The position numbers and the translations under genes are program-made. The notes beneath the pieces were generated by a model. It worked only from the letters and a program-made list of their open reading frames with translations, did not search any database and was not told where the DNA came from. A stretch of 64,000 nt of DNA from assembly GCF_016811235.1 (NCBI RefSeq), contig NZ_JAFBID010000001.1, forward strand, positions 157,010 through 221,009. Direction: 5' to 3'. Below are positions 1-10,700 of this stretch, one piece after another. Positions within the stretch are counted from its first letter, which is position 1. Every line of letters starts with the position of its first letter. Source of the DNA: Microvirga arabica (lineage in GTDB: Bacteria; Pseudomonadota; Alphaproteobacteria; Rhizobiales; Beijerinckiaceae).

Positions 1-678
1 CGCGACCCCCAGCATCATGTCCTGCGGCCCGCAGATGAAGGCGGTGTCGATGGTGGACGCGTCAACCCAGTGCTCAAGGAGCTGGTCGCACTTCTCCTTG
101 GTCAGGCGGCCGTTGAACAGGTCGATGTCCTGCTGCTCGCGACTGAGGATATGGATGAGGCTGAAGCGCTCGAGATGCTCGTTCTTGAGATCTTCCAGCT
201 CCTCCCGGAACATGATGGAGCTCGATGCGCGGTTGCCGTAGAAGAGGGTGAAGAAGGACTGCGGCTCCGCCAGAAGCGTCGTCTTGACGATGCTCAAAAG
301 CGGCGTGATTCCGCTGCCCGCCGCAAAGCCCACGAAGTGCCTTTTCTGCGTGTGATCGAGGGGCACGAAGAAGTTGCCCATCGGCGGCATGGCTTCGATC
401 ACATGGCCGGGAGCCAGCTGCTCCCTCACCCAATTCGAGAACACGCCGCCGGCAATCTTCTTGATGCCGACGCGGAGCCTGCCCTCCATGGGCGCGGCGC
501 AGATGGAATAGGACCGCCTGACCTCGTCGCCGTCGATATTCGTGCGCAGTGTCAGGTATTGCCCTGGCGAGAAGCTGAATGCCTCCTTGTGCTCATCCGG
601 CACGTCCAGCGTGAGGATGATGGCATCGCGTGTCTCGCGCCTGACATCGGCTACTGTGACGGGGTAGAACTTTGTCAT
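1..678 (-). CDS. paaE: 1,2-phenylacetyl-CoA epoxidase reductase subunit PaaE (3' end cut by window)
   Basis: Reductase of the phenylacetyl-CoA ring epoxidase; it passes NADPH electrons through FAD and a 2Fe-2S centre to the PaaA di-iron site. The 226 visible residues start MTKFYPVTV and contain the FAD-binding RRSYS motif and the nucleotide-binding segment GFAAGSGITPLLS. The C-terminal plant-type ferredoxin domain expected in this family lies beyond the window start, so this is a partial gene by position, not a broken one. The ATG at 678 is 16 nt after the paaD stop, as the last visible gene of paaABCDE. The assignment rests on domain order and the operon. Confidence 0.93.
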   Translation of the reverse strand, partial: MTKFYPVTVADVRRETRDAIILTLDVPDEHKEAFSFSPGQYLTLRTNIDGDEVRRSYSICAAPMEGRLRVGIKKIAGGVFSNWVREQLAPGHVIEAMPPMGNFFVPLDHTQKRHFVGFAAGSGITPLLSIVKTTLLAEPQSFFTLFYGNRASSSIMFREELEDLKNEHLERFSLIHILSREQQDIDLFNGRLTKEKCDQLLEHWVDASTIDTAFICGPQDMMLGVA

Positions 679-694
679 GGAGCGTCCGCTCGTT

Positions 695-1207
695 TCAAAT
701 GCACTTGAAATAGTCGAAAGGCTCGAGGCAATCGTCGCATCGGTACTGCGCCTTGCAGGGCGTCGAGCCGAACTCGCTCACGCGCGTCGTGTTCTCGGAT
801 TTGCAGCGCGGGCAGGCGATTACCAGCGGCTTGCGCAGCAGGCGGTCGAAGACCGACGGACCACCCGCACTCTCGGCCGGCGGCGCGATGCCGTAGGCTT
901 CGAGCTTGCGCCTTCCTTCAGCACTGATCCAGTCCGTCGTCCAAGGCGGCGACAGCCTGCGTTCGACGCGCAGGCGATCAACGCCCTTCGCCCGCAGCGC
1001 TGACTCGATGTCGAGCGCAATGACGCTCGTGGCAGGGCAGCCTGAATAGGTGGGCGTGATCGCCACGACGAGGTCGTCGCCCGACCATTGCACATCGCGG
1101 ACGACGCCGAGATCCACGACGGAGACGACAGGCACTTCCGGATCGGAAACCTCTTCCAGCCAAGTTCTGATCTGCTCCAGATCCGGCCGCGTCAGGCTGC
1201 TCGTCAT
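695..1207 (-). CDS. paaD: Phenylacetyl-CoA epoxidase maturation protein PaaD
   Basis: 170-residue protein of the PaaD/PaaJ family, needed for an active epoxidase and thought to help assemble its metal or Fe-S centres. The N-terminal half is a MIP18/DUF59-type domain (WLEEVSDPEVPVVSVVDLG, then TPTYSGCPAT). The C-terminal 40 residues form a zinc-ribbon-like segment with CPRC, a middle Cys and a CDDC pair, as is usual for PaaD. The ATG at 1207 follows a GGGGGCGGCG stretch and lies 9 nt after the paaC stop, so it is cotranscribed. Confidence 0.93.
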   Translation of the reverse strand: MTSSLTRPDLEQIRTWLEEVSDPEVPVVSVVDLGVVRDVQWSGDDLVVAITPTYSGCPATSVIALDIESALRAKGVDRLRVERRLSPPWTTDWISAEGRRKLEAYGIAPPAESAGGPSVFDRLLRKPLVIACPRCKSENTTRVSEFGSTPCKAQYRCDDCLEPFDYFKCI

Positions 1208-1216
1208 CGCCGCCCC

Positions 1217-1975
1217 CTACCACACTGCGTTCGGATAGGCCCGCTGCAGGAACTGAAGATCCGCGAGGATGTAGCCGAGATGCTCCGAATGCATGCCCCG
1301 CTTGCCGCCCCGCTGCGCCCATCCGGGTTGAGGCAGGGTCAGTGTGGCCTCATCAGTTGTGGCCCGCATCAGGCCGAGCCATGGCTCGTGAAGCGACGAG
1401 AGATCGGCGCCGATGCCCTCGCGCATCATGGCCTGTTCCACTTCGTCGGATTCGAACATCTCGCCCGTGTACATCCAGAGATCGTCAATGGCCGCCTGCA
1501 TGCGGCGATGGCTCTCTTCCGTGCCGTCGCCGAGGCGCAGGATCCAGTCGCGGCTGCGCTCCAGGTGATAGGTCACCTCTTTCAGACCCTTCGCGGCAAT
1601 TTCGCCGATGCGCCCGTCCTTCGAGCCCGTGAGCTCCCGCAGCAGCAGGTAGTGCCAGGCATCGAAATAGAACTGGCGCGCCATGGTGGCGGCGAAGTCG
1701 CCGTTCGGCTGCTCGACGAGCAGGAGATTGCGAAAGTCGCGGGCGTCGCGCAGATAGGCGAGCTTGTCGGCATCGCGCCCCTTGCCTTCGACCTCGCCGG
1801 CGAGGTTTAGCCAGAGCTGCGTCTGTCCAATGAGATCGAGGGCGACGTTGGACAGCGCCAGGTCCTCTTCCAATGCGGGCGAATGCCCGCACCATTCCGA
1901 CAGACGATGCCCGAGGATCAGCGCGTTGTCGCCGAGCCGCAGCAGGTACTCGAAGAGCGCATCCTGCCCGCTCAT
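1217..1975 (-). CDS. paaC: Phenylacetyl-CoA epoxidase structural subunit PaaC
   Basis: Non-catalytic, ferritin-like partner of PaaA in the epoxidase core; the PaaA-PaaC heterodimer is the structural unit of the enzyme. About 252 residues beginning MSGQDALFEYLLRLGDNALILGHRLSEW, with the conserved helix ALSNVALDLIGQTQLWL. I placed the start at the ATG at 1975, which shares one base with the paaB stop (TGATG). A GTG at 1978 would add one residue. Translational coupling to paaB is likely. Confidence 0.94.
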   Translation of the reverse strand: MSGQDALFEYLLRLGDNALILGHRLSEWCGHSPALEEDLALSNVALDLIGQTQLWLNLAGEVEGKGRDADKLAYLRDARDFRNLLLVEQPNGDFAATMARQFYFDAWHYLLLRELTGSKDGRIGEIAAKGLKEVTYHLERSRDWILRLGDGTEESHRRMQAAIDDLWMYTGEMFESDEVEQAMMREGIGADLSSLHEPWLGLMRATTDEATLTLPQPGWAQRGGKRGMHSEHLGYILADLQFLQRAYPNAVW

Positions 1976-2265
1976 CACATGTGCCCCAGCTCTTCCGGGA
2001 TTTCGTAGAAGGTCGGGTGCCGATAGACCTTGCTGTTGGCCGGATCGAACAGCGGACCCTTTTCGCCAGGGGAGCTCGCCGCAATGTCGGATGCGCGCAC
2101 CACCCAGATGCTCACGCCCTCATTGCGGCGCGTATAGACATCGCGCGCATTCTTGATCGCCATCTCGGCGTCAGGCGCATGCAGGCTGCCCACATGCCGG
2201 TGGGCGAGCCCGTGCTGGCTGCGGATGAACACCTCCCAGAGAGGCCATTCCTTCTTGTCGGTCAT
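1975..2265 (-). CDS. paaB: Phenylacetyl-CoA epoxidase subunit PaaB
   Basis: Small subunit (96 residues) thought to bridge the PaaAC dimers in the epoxidase complex. It starts MTDKKEWPLWEVFIRSQ, which matches the family's usual N-terminus. The reading frame extends to a GTG at 2283 that overlaps the paaA stop. I prefer the ATG at 2265 because GAGAGGA sits 4-5 nt upstream and the protein then begins where the family does. It sits between paaA and paaC with overlapping ends. Confidence 0.92.
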   Translation of the reverse strand: MTDKKEWPLWEVFIRSQHGLAHRHVGSLHAPDAEMAIKNARDVYTRRNEGVSIWVVRASDIAASSPGEKGPLFDPANSKVYRHPTFYEIPEELGHM

Positions 2266-2279
2266 CGTTCCTCTCCCGC

Positions 2280-3275
<996 letters not shown>

Positions 3276-3500
3276 GGCGCTTCTCCCTCGCCTTCGTTCG
3301 TTCCCCCCTCCCGAGCCACCTCCTAAAAAGGACCAAGCAGCTTCAAAAGATCGGAGGCATCGCCCATCCAGGCGCATAGTCAACGCTGTTCCGGTCGTCG
3401 GCGCTCCAAAGCAAAGCGAATTGCCTCGTCAGCGTCTCACGAGCTTTCCTTAATATGTCACAAAAAATGCGTTTTTCAAGATTTTCTTGTAATCTATTTC
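3276..3500. other. paaX-paaA intergenic region
   Basis: This 225-nt gap lies between the end of paaX and the start of paaA on the minus strand. It has an AT-rich core around 3450-3495, unlike the GC-rich flanks, consistent with a promoter for the epoxidase operon. I could not pick a clear -35/-10 pair or a PaaX operator by eye, and the ACCGACC palindrome found before paaZ is not repeated here. Confidence 0.4.
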
Positions 3501-4397
3501 TCAGACCGCCTTCAGCTTGGCCGAGACCGGAATCGACTGGAACCGCTCCGCGAAGCCCCTGCCGGCCTCCGGCAGCGGCCCCTTGTCGTCCTGGGCATGG
3601 GTGTCGATCCATTGCTCGGAGGCCGGTAGCAGGGTCTTGTAGATCGTCCCGCAGAGTTCACGGGCGCGGGCTCCCGCCCATGGCTTCGGAAGGAGCTGCG
3701 CCGGCAGCAGGGGATCCTTCAGGACAGCGCGGCGGTAATCGTGGATCAGCAGGATCCTGACCAGGAGGGCATCCAGATCTGTGAACCCGGCCCCTCGCTC
3801 AAGCGCCGAGAGCATACCCGAATAGGTGTCGATGAAGCGCTGATACCGGCTCTCGATTTCCGCAAGCGGCCAAGCCCGTTCCACGAGCCGCCGGGCCGTG
3901 GGCAGATCGGCCGGTACAGCTGAAAGCCGCAGAAAGGCGGCGGCTTCTCCAGCCGATGCGGAAGCGGCAATCATAAGGTCCGTTCCAAGGACCCCATACC
4001 CGGCCTCCGACAACTCGGCCTTGAGGGCGGTCCGGTCCTGGGCGTTTTCAAGCAGCAGGAGGTCGAAGGCGCCCCGCCAATCCTGGGGCAGGTCGGCATA
4101 GATCCGCTGCGTCGCCTGGGCAAAAGCCTCCCGCCCCCGGGGAGCGAGCCGGTAATAGCTGTTGCGCCCCAACTTCCACCGCTCGAACCATCCGTCCGAC
4201 ACGAGGCGGGACAAAGCCGTTCGCACGAGCGTGTCGCTGATCCGGAACGCGCGCATGACCTCGTGAAGCGAGGCCAGCGACAGCACCCCGCCCCGAGGCA
4301 CGACCGCGTCCCCGAAGACGGTCACGATCAGGGAGCCTGCTCTGATCGGGGTCCGCTCATGGAACCTGTCCAGGAGGGCTTCCACAAACCCGGCCAT
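3501..4397 (-). CDS. paaX: Phenylacetic acid degradation repressor PaaX
   Basis: 298-residue transcriptional repressor of the PaaX family, whose members release DNA when they bind phenylacetyl-CoA. The N-terminus (RAGSLIVTVFGDAVVPRGG) and the winged-helix segment ISDTLVRTALSRLVSDGWFE are typical, followed by the PaaX central and C-terminal domains. It is divergent from paaZ and directly upstream of paaABCDE on its own strand, the usual position for autoregulation plus control of both arms of the pathway. Confidence 0.93.
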   Translation of the reverse strand: MAGFVEALLDRFHERTPIRAGSLIVTVFGDAVVPRGGVLSLASLHEVMRAFRISDTLVRTALSRLVSDGWFERWKLGRNSYYRLAPRGREAFAQATQRIYADLPQDWRGAFDLLLLENAQDRTALKAELSEAGYGVLGTDLMIAASASAGEAAAFLRLSAVPADLPTARRLVERAWPLAEIESRYQRFIDTYSGMLSALERGAGFTDLDALLVRILLIHDYRRAVLKDPLLPAQLLPKPWAGARARELCGTIYKTLLPASEQWIDTHAQDDKGPLPEAGRGFAERFQSIPVSAKLKAV

Positions 4398-4472
4398 TCA
4401 AACCCACTCCACTTGCTCGTCAAATATGACGCTTCGCCTCTCGGCCGCAGCTCTCACCTATCGATTCTTTTC

Positions 4473-4485
4473 CTCGATTGTCGAG
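4473..4485. promoter_or_regulatory. Small inverted repeat in the paaX-paaZ intergenic region
   Basis: CTCGA-TTG-TCGAG is a perfect 5-bp dyad with a 3-nt centre. It lies between paaX (start 4397) and the paaZ promoter (-35 at 4517). It could be an operator, but a 10-base match of this kind is also easily random. Confidence 0.25.
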
Positions 4486-4516
4486 ATATAGCCCGCCCTG
4501 ACCTTGGCAAAATTCC

Positions 4517-4544
4517 TTGACTAACCGACCGGTCGGTCAATAAT
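4517..4544 (+). promoter_or_regulatory. paaZ promoter with a 14-bp palindromic operator in its spacer
   Basis: TTGACT (4517-4522) and AATAAT (4539-4544) are separated by 16 bp, a good sigma-70 type promoter. It would start transcription near 4551, giving a leader of about 48 nt before the paaZ ATG at 4599. The spacer contains the perfect palindrome ACCGACCGGTCGGT (4524-4537). A protein bound there would block polymerase. The palindrome resembles TetR-family operators more than the GATTC-type sites described for E. coli PaaX, so the regulator is open. Confidence 0.72.
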
Positions 4545-4598
4545 GCTGCAGGATCCGGCGCTGCCAATGCAGCCCCCATTCATCATCCAAGGTGCCCC

Positions 4599-6626
4599 AT
4601 GAGACTTGAAAGCTTCGTTCGCGGAAGTTGGATGTCCCCCGGCCAGGAACTCGCCGAGATTCGCAGTGCGGTGACCAGTGACGTGGTCGCCGAGGTCGCC
4701 AGCGGTGGCCTCGATATGGGTGAGGTGCTGGCTTATGCCCGGCAGGTCGGCGGCCCCAATCTGCGGCGGCTGACCTTCCATCAGCGTGCAGAGCTTCTGA
4801 AAGCTCTTGCCATCTATCTGTCAGAGCGCAAGGAGCAGCTCTACAAGATTTCCTACCAGACCGGCACCACGCGGTCCGACAATTTCATCGACGTGGACGG
4901 CGGCATCGGCACCCTGCTCGTCTATGCCTCCAAGGGCCGCCGCGAACTGCCCAACACTACCTTCCTCATCGATGGCGCCGTGGAGCCTTTGTCGAAGGGC
5001 GGCAGCTTCGTCGGACAGCACGTGATGGCGCCGATGCACGGCGTTGCGGTCCACATCAATGCCTTCAACTTCCCCTGCTGGGGAATGCTTGAGAAGCTCG
5101 CTCCGGCTATCCTGGCCGGCGTGCCGGTGGTCACGAAACCGGCGACGATCACATCCTACGTAGCGCATGCCCTGGTGCGCATGATCGCGGTGTCCCGCAT
5201 TCTTCCCGAAGGCGCGCTTCAGTGCATCATCGGCTCCACGGGCGATCTGTTCGATCACCTCACCTGCCAGGATGTGGTCTCCTTCACTGGCTCCGCCGAC
5301 ACGGCTCAGAAGCTGCAGCGGCATCCCGTGATTGCCAGAGAATCCGTTCGCTTCATTGCGGAGCGTGACTCGCTCAACGCCGCGATCCTTGCGCCCGATG
5401 CCGTACCCGGCACCCCGGAATTCGACCTTTTCATCAAGGAGGTCGCGAAGGAGATGACCGTCAAAGCGGGACAGAAATGCACCGCAATCCGCCGTGCCAT
5501 TGCGCCCAACACCCATGTTCCTGCGGTCATCGAGGCATTGCGCGAGCGGCTCTCCAGGGTCACGGTCGGCAACCCCGAGCTTGAGAATGTCCGCATGGGT
5601 CCTGTCGTCGGTCTCAGTCAACGTCGAGACGTGCTGGCGCAGGTGGCGAAGCTGCGGAGCGAGGCCGACATCGTCGTCGGCGATCCGGAGAACTTCGCGG
5701 TCGAGGGCGCGGATCGCGAGCGTGGCGCCTTCATCCCGCCGCTTCTGCTGCACTGCCCGGATCCGATCCGCGCCACCAACGTGCACAGCGTCGAGGCCTT
5801 CGGCCCGGTCTGCACCGTGATGGGCTATGACGGGCTCGATCAGGGCATCGCTCTCGCCAATCGCGGCGACGGCAGCCTTGTCGCCTCCGTCTATACGTAC
5901 GATCCCGCAGTGGCATCCGATCTCGTCTTCGGCGTCGGCGCTTTCCACGGCCGCCTCGTGCTGATCGACCGCGACTGCGCCAAGGAGCAGACCGGCCACG
6001 GCTCGCCGATGCCGCATATGGTCCATGGCGGGCCGGGACGCGCCGGCGGCGGCGAGGAGCTCGGCGGCATGCGCGGCGTCCACCACTACATGCAGCGCAC
6101 GGCCCTGCAAGGCTCGCCCGCCATGCTGTCGCGCGTCACGCAGAGCTGGATCAAAGGCGCCCCGATGGTTCAGGAGGGTCGGCATCCATTCCGCTACCAC
6201 TTCGAGGATTTGGCTATCGGACAGACCTTCATCTCGAAGGAGCGCACGATCACCCTGGAGGACATCGAGCACTTCGCAGAATTCACCGGCGACACCTTCT
6301 ACGCGCACATGAGCGAGGAGGCCACGAAGGACCATCCGTTCTTCCCCGGCCGTGTCGCCCATGGCTATCTGCTGCTGTCCTTCGCAGCCGGCCTGTTCGT
6401 GGACCCGGATCTCGGGCCGGTTCTCGCCAATTACGGTCTCGACTCCTTGCGTTTCCTCAAGCCCGTTCAGCCAGGCGAGACCATCAAGGTTCGCCTCACG
6501 GCGAAATCCAAGTCGCCGCGCAACGAGCAGTATGGCGAGGTGCGCTGGGACGTTGAGATCACCACCGACAAAGACGAGACGGTCGCGACCTACGACCTTC
6601 TCACCATGAACGCGGTGCGTCCCTGA
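4599..6626 (+). CDS. paaZ: Bifunctional PaaZ: oxepin-CoA hydrolase / 3-oxo-5,6-dehydrosuberyl-CoA semialdehyde dehydrogenase
   Basis: Cleaves the oxepin-CoA ring and oxidises the resulting aldehyde. The 675 residues are an N-terminal aldehyde dehydrogenase (about 1-520) fused to a C-terminal MaoC-type hot-dog hydratase (about 530-675). In the ALDH part, E255 (FIAERDSLN) and C294 (AGQKCTAIRR) match the general base and nucleophile. In the MaoC part, FTGDTFYAHM and HGYLLLSF carry the catalytic Asp/His. This is the full fused form as in E. coli. It is driven by the promoter at 4517 and followed by a thioesterase gene on the same strand. Confidence 0.95.
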   Translation: MRLESFVRGSWMSPGQELAEIRSAVTSDVVAEVASGGLDMGEVLAYARQVGGPNLRRLTFHQRAELLKALAIYLSERKEQLYKISYQTGTTRSDNFIDVDGGIGTLLVYASKGRRELPNTTFLIDGAVEPLSKGGSFVGQHVMAPMHGVAVHINAFNFPCWGMLEKLAPAILAGVPVVTKPATITSYVAHALVRMIAVSRILPEGALQCIIGSTGDLFDHLTCQDVVSFTGSADTAQKLQRHPVIARESVRFIAERDSLNAAILAPDAVPGTPEFDLFIKEVAKEMTVKAGQKCTAIRRAIAPNTHVPAVIEALRERLSRVTVGNPELENVRMGPVVGLSQRRDVLAQVAKLRSEADIVVGDPENFAVEGADRERGAFIPPLLLHCPDPIRATNVHSVEAFGPVCTVMGYDGLDQGIALANRGDGSLVASVYTYDPAVASDLVFGVGAFHGRLVLIDRDCAKEQTGHGSPMPHMVHGGPGRAGGGEELGGMRGVHHYMQRTALQGSPAMLSRVTQSWIKGAPMVQEGRHPFRYHFEDLAIGQTFISKERTITLEDIEHFAEFTGDTFYAHMSEEATKDHPFFPGRVAHGYLLLSFAAGLFVDPDLGPVLANYGLDSLRFLKPVQPGETIKVRLTAKSKSPRNEQYGEVRWDVEITTDKDETVATYDLLTMNAVRP

Positions 6627-6733
6627 TGGAAGAATATTGGCAACGCATGCCAGTTGCTTTGAGATAAGACTGGTACCCGCCGCTTCGTCACGGCTGGCAG
6701 CGGATATCAGAAGAAGAATGATTGGGGGAATCA

Positions 6734-7159
6734 ATGTCTGCGTTCGACGAAGCCACCGCCGAGAGAATGCTCACCGATGTCTTTGCGCCCTGGATCCAGG
6801 CACTCGAGTTGTCCATCGAGAGCCTCAGCCCCGAGGGCGCGGTTCTGCGGATGCCGTTCTCGGAGAGGCTGTGTCGCGACAACGGCGTGATCTGCGGGCA
6901 GGCGCTCATGAGTTTGGCCGACACCGCCATGGTGTTTGCCGTCTCCTCCGCCGGAAGGGCGTACCGGCCCATGACCACGGTGGACCAGACCATGCATTTC
7001 CTCCGCCCTGCTGCGAGCGCCGATGTGCTGGCGGACGCGAAGGTCGTTCGGCTCGGGCGCACCATGGCCTTCGGCAGCGTGACGCTCACGACCGTGGGCG
7101 ACAGCCGCACCGTCGCCATCGCGCAGCTCGCCTATGCCCTGCTGCCCGATACCAAATAA
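6734..7159 (+). CDS. paaI: PaaI-type acyl-CoA thioesterase (hot-dog fold)
   Basis: 141-residue hot-dog thioesterase. In phenylacetate pathways PaaI hydrolyses stalled CoA esters so that CoA is not trapped. Visible family features are the RDNGVICGQALMSLADTAM segment (catalytic helix) and the TTVDQTMHFLRPA strand. The frame opens at a TTG at 6722, but the ATG at 6734 has GGGGGA just before it and gives a family-like N-terminus. It lies about 107 nt after paaZ on the same strand. The general PaaI-like family also includes medium-chain thioesterases, so the exact substrate is inferred from context. Confidence 0.8.
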   Translation: MSAFDEATAERMLTDVFAPWIQALELSIESLSPEGAVLRMPFSERLCRDNGVICGQALMSLADTAMVFAVSSAGRAYRPMTTVDQTMHFLRPAASADVLADAKVVRLGRTMAFGSVTLTTVGDSRTVAIAQLAYALLPDTK

Positions 7160-7173
7160 ACCAAGCCCATCGT

Positions 7174-7629
7174 TCAGAACGGCAGCGCCACGCTGGTCTT
7201 GATCTCCTTCAGGATCACGTTGGTGCGCACATAGCGGATGCCGGGCAGGCGGAACATGAACTCGTCGAGAAACGCGTTGTAGGCCTTCATGTCGCGCACC
7301 ACGACCCGAAGGTGATAATCGGCATCGCCCGTAGTGGCGAAGCATTCCAGCACTTCGGCCCGCTCCGTCACACGTGCGACGAACTCGTCGACGAATGTTG
7401 CGTCGTGCCGCTCCAGGGACACGTGCAGGATCGCCGAAGTGGTGAAGCCTGCCTTCTCCCGGTCTACCAGCGCCGAGTACCCGGTGATTACCCCGGTCTC
7501 TTCCAGCGCTCGAACGCGCCGCCAGCAGGCGGAGGTGGACATGCCCACATCCTCGGCCAGTTGCTGGTTGGTGGTGCGCCCTTCCTTCTGCAGCTGCACC
7601 AGAATGTGCTCGTCCTGCTTCTCCAGCAT
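7174..7629 (-). CDS. Lrp/AsnC-family transcriptional regulator
   Basis: 151-residue Lrp/AsnC regulator: an N-terminal winged helix-turn-helix (TTNQQLAEDVGMSTSACWRR) and a C-terminal RAM ligand-binding domain (VLECFATTGDADYHLRVVVRD). The frame extends upstream to 7689, but the ATG at 7629 (MLEKQDEHIL) has GGGAGGGC upstream and matches the usual family start. It diverges from the ferredoxin oxidoreductase gene and probably controls it in response to an amino acid, likely aromatic. It is convergent with paaI, with 14 nt between stops. Confidence 0.88.
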   Translation of the reverse strand: MLEKQDEHILVQLQKEGRTTNQQLAEDVGMSTSACWRRVRALEETGVITGYSALVDREKAGFTTSAILHVSLERHDATFVDEFVARVTERAEVLECFATTGDADYHLRVVVRDMKAYNAFLDEFMFRLPGIRYVRTNVILKEIKTSVALPF

Positions 7630-7786
7630 GGCGCCCTCCCGTTGGTCACTTTTACCAGATACAACGCCAACAGTTCGAATATCTACCACAAAGAAGCTAT
7701 TCTAAGGGATAAAGAGAAAGCACCTACCAGCCGTTCGGGACTACCATAGTTAGCCAGAACAGGGCTTTCTCCTTGAGGTCAGGCTG
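7630..7786. promoter_or_regulatory. Divergent regulatory region between the Lrp gene and the ferredoxin oxidoreductase gene
   Basis: 157-nt AT-richer gap between two divergent start codons. It is long enough for two promoters and Lrp-type sites. No clear dyad or -35/-10 pair could be assigned by eye. Confidence 0.35.
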
Positions 7787-10700
7787 ATGACAGGCGTTCC
7801 GTCCCTCGACGATTACCGGCTCTCCGACCGCTATGCCCGCGAGACCGGCCGGGTGTTCCTCACCGGCACGCAGGCGATCATCCGGATCGTGCTCGATCAG
7901 GCCAGACGCGACCGGCTGGCTGGCCTCAACACGGCAGGTTTCGTCTCGGGCTATCGCGGCTCGCCGCTCGGCGGCGTGGATCTCGAATTCTGGCGCGTGA
8001 AGGAGCAGCTGAAGGAACACCGGATCGAGTTCCTGCCCGCCGTCAATGAGGATCTCGCGGCCACCGCCGTGCTGGGCTCGCAGCAGGTGGAGACGGACCC
8101 CAACCGGCAGGTCGAGGGCGTGTTCGGCCTCTGGTACGGCAAGGGCCCGGGCGTCGACCGCTCGGGCGATGCCTTGAAGCACGGCAACGCCTACGGCTCC
8201 TCGCCCCATGGCGGCGTGCTGGTGGTGGCGGGCGACGACCATGGCTGCGTGTCCTCGTCGATGCCGCACCAATCCGACGTGGCCTTCATGAGCTGGTTCA
8301 TGCCGACGCTCCATCCCGCGAGCGTCGCCGAATATCTCGAGTTCGGCGAATACGGCTATGCGCTGAGCCGCTTCTCCGGCATGTGGGTCGGGTTCAAGGC
8401 CGTGTCCGAGATCGTGGAGTCCGGCACCTCGGTCGAGCTTCTCCCGCCGCGCCGGTTCATCACGCCCGACTTGACACCGCCGCCCGGTGGCCTGCACTAC
8501 CGCTGGCCGGATCTGCCGGGGCCGCAGATCGAGGAGCGCATGGAGGCGAAGAAGCACGCGGTCTATGCCTTCGCCAAGGCCAACCCCATCGACCGGCGCA
8601 TCTACGACATTCGCGATGCCTCCTACGGCATCGTCACGGCCGGCAAGGCCCATCTCGACCTGATGGAGGCGCTTCGCCTCATCGGCCTCGACGAGGCCGC
8701 CTGCCGCCAGCACGGCATCGACATCTACAAGGTCGGCATGGTGTGGCCGCTGCCGCTGCACGACGCCATGGAGTTCGTGAAAGGCAAGCGCGAGATCCTC
8801 GTGGTCGAGGAAAAGCGCGGCATCATCGAGAGCCAGTTCAAAGAATATTTTTACGACTATCCGGGCTCCAAGCCCGAGCGCATGGTCGGCAAGCACGACG
8901 AGTTAGGCCAGCGCCTCATTCCCTGGACCGGCGAGCTCACGCCGCGCTTCCTCGCCGGCGTTCTGGCCAAGCGCCTAGATCCCATCTTTCCCGATCTTGA
9001 CCTCGCGCAGCGCGTCGCCGCCCTGTCGCCTGACGCGGAGCGCGTGATCGCGGTGCCGGGCGCGACGCGCACGCCTTACTTTTGCTCCGGCTGCCCGCAC
9101 AACACCTCGACCAAGGTGCCGGAAGGCTCGAAGGCGCTCGCGGGAATCGGCTGCCACTTCATGGCGAGCTGGATGGACCGGGAGACCTCGTCGCTGATCC
9201 AGATGGGTGGCGAGGGCGTCAACTGGGCGGCCTCGTCGAAGTTCACCGGCCAGGGCCATATCTTCCAGAATCTGGGCGAAGGCACCTATTATCATTCGGG
9301 CTCCATGGCGATCCGGCAGGCTATGGCGGCAGGCGCCAACATCACCTATAAGATCCTGTTCAACGACGCGGTCGCCATGACCGGCGGCCAGCCGGTGGAC
9401 GGGCCGGTGAGCGTCTACGCCATCGCCCACAGCGTGCGGGCGGAAGGCGTGCAGCGCATCGCGCTCGTATCGGACGATCCCGACAAGTTCGTGCCGGCCG
9501 ATCTGCCGAAAGGCGTGACGATCCATCACCGCGATGAGCTCGATGCCGTGCAGCGGGAGCTGCGCGATGTTTCCGGCGTCACGGTGCTGATCTACGAGCA
9601 GACCTGCGCAACGGAAAAGCGCCGCCGCCGCAAGCGCGGCCAGATGGAGGATCCGAAGCGCTTCGCCTATATCAACGATCTGGTCTGCGAAGGCTGCGGC
9701 GACTGCTCGGTGGCGTCCAACTGTCTCAGCGTGGAGCCAAAGGAGACGCCGTTCGGCCGCAAGCGCAAGATCAGTCTCTCCACCTGCAACAAGGACTTCT
9801 CCTGCCTCGACGGCTTCTGCCCGAGCTTCGTCACGGTGGAGGGCGCCACGCGCAAGGCGAAGACCACGTCGGGCTTCGATGCGGCGGCACGGGCCGCGTC
9901 CTTGCCCTCGCCTGTTCCTCCCGCGCTCGACAAGCCGTTCGACCTGCTCGTCACCGGCGTCGGCGGCACGGGCGTCGTGACCATCGGGGCGCTCATCAGC
10001 ATGGCGGCGCATCTCGAAGGCCGCGGCGTCTCGGTGCTCGACTTCACGGGCTTTGCCCAAAAATTCGGGCCGGTGCTGAGCTATCTGCGCATCGCCAACC
10101 ATCCCGGCGCGCTGAACCAGGTGCGCATCGACCAGGGCGCGGCGGATGCGCTGATCGGCTGCGATGTCGTGGTCAGCTCCTCACCCAAGGCCTCCGGCAC
10201 CTATCGGCATGGCACGCGGGCCGTGATGAACACGGCCGAGATGCCCACCGGCGACGTGGTGCGCTTCCGCGATGCGGATCTCGCCAGCCGCACGCGCCTG
10301 CGCGCCATCGAGCGCGTCATCGGGGCTGACAACATGGCGACGGTCAATGCCAATGCGCTCGCCGAGACGCTGCTCGGCGACACGGTTTTCGCCAACGTGA
10401 TGATGCTGGGCTTCGCCTGGCAGCAGGGGCTCGTGCCGGTCTCTTTTGAGGCCCTTTCACGCGCCATCGAGCTCAACGGCGTCGCGGTCGAGCGCAACCG
10501 GCAGGCCTTCGCCTGGGGCCGCCTGCTCAGCGCCGATCCGGCCGTCGTGCACGAGGTGGCGAACGACAAGCCGGAGGAGCCCGAGAGGCTCGATCAGGTG
10601 ATCGCGCGGCGGGTCGCTTTTCTTACCGCCTATCAGGACGCGCTCTATGCCGGCCGCTACGAGATGATGGTGTCGCGGGTCCGCAAGGCTGAAGCCGCGC

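Noticed and set aside
4821..6734. Long minus-strand open frame (637 codons) opposite paaZ
   Set aside because: paaZ on the plus strand has full domain homology and catalytic residues. The antisense frame has no recognisable domain and is an effect of high GC at third positions.
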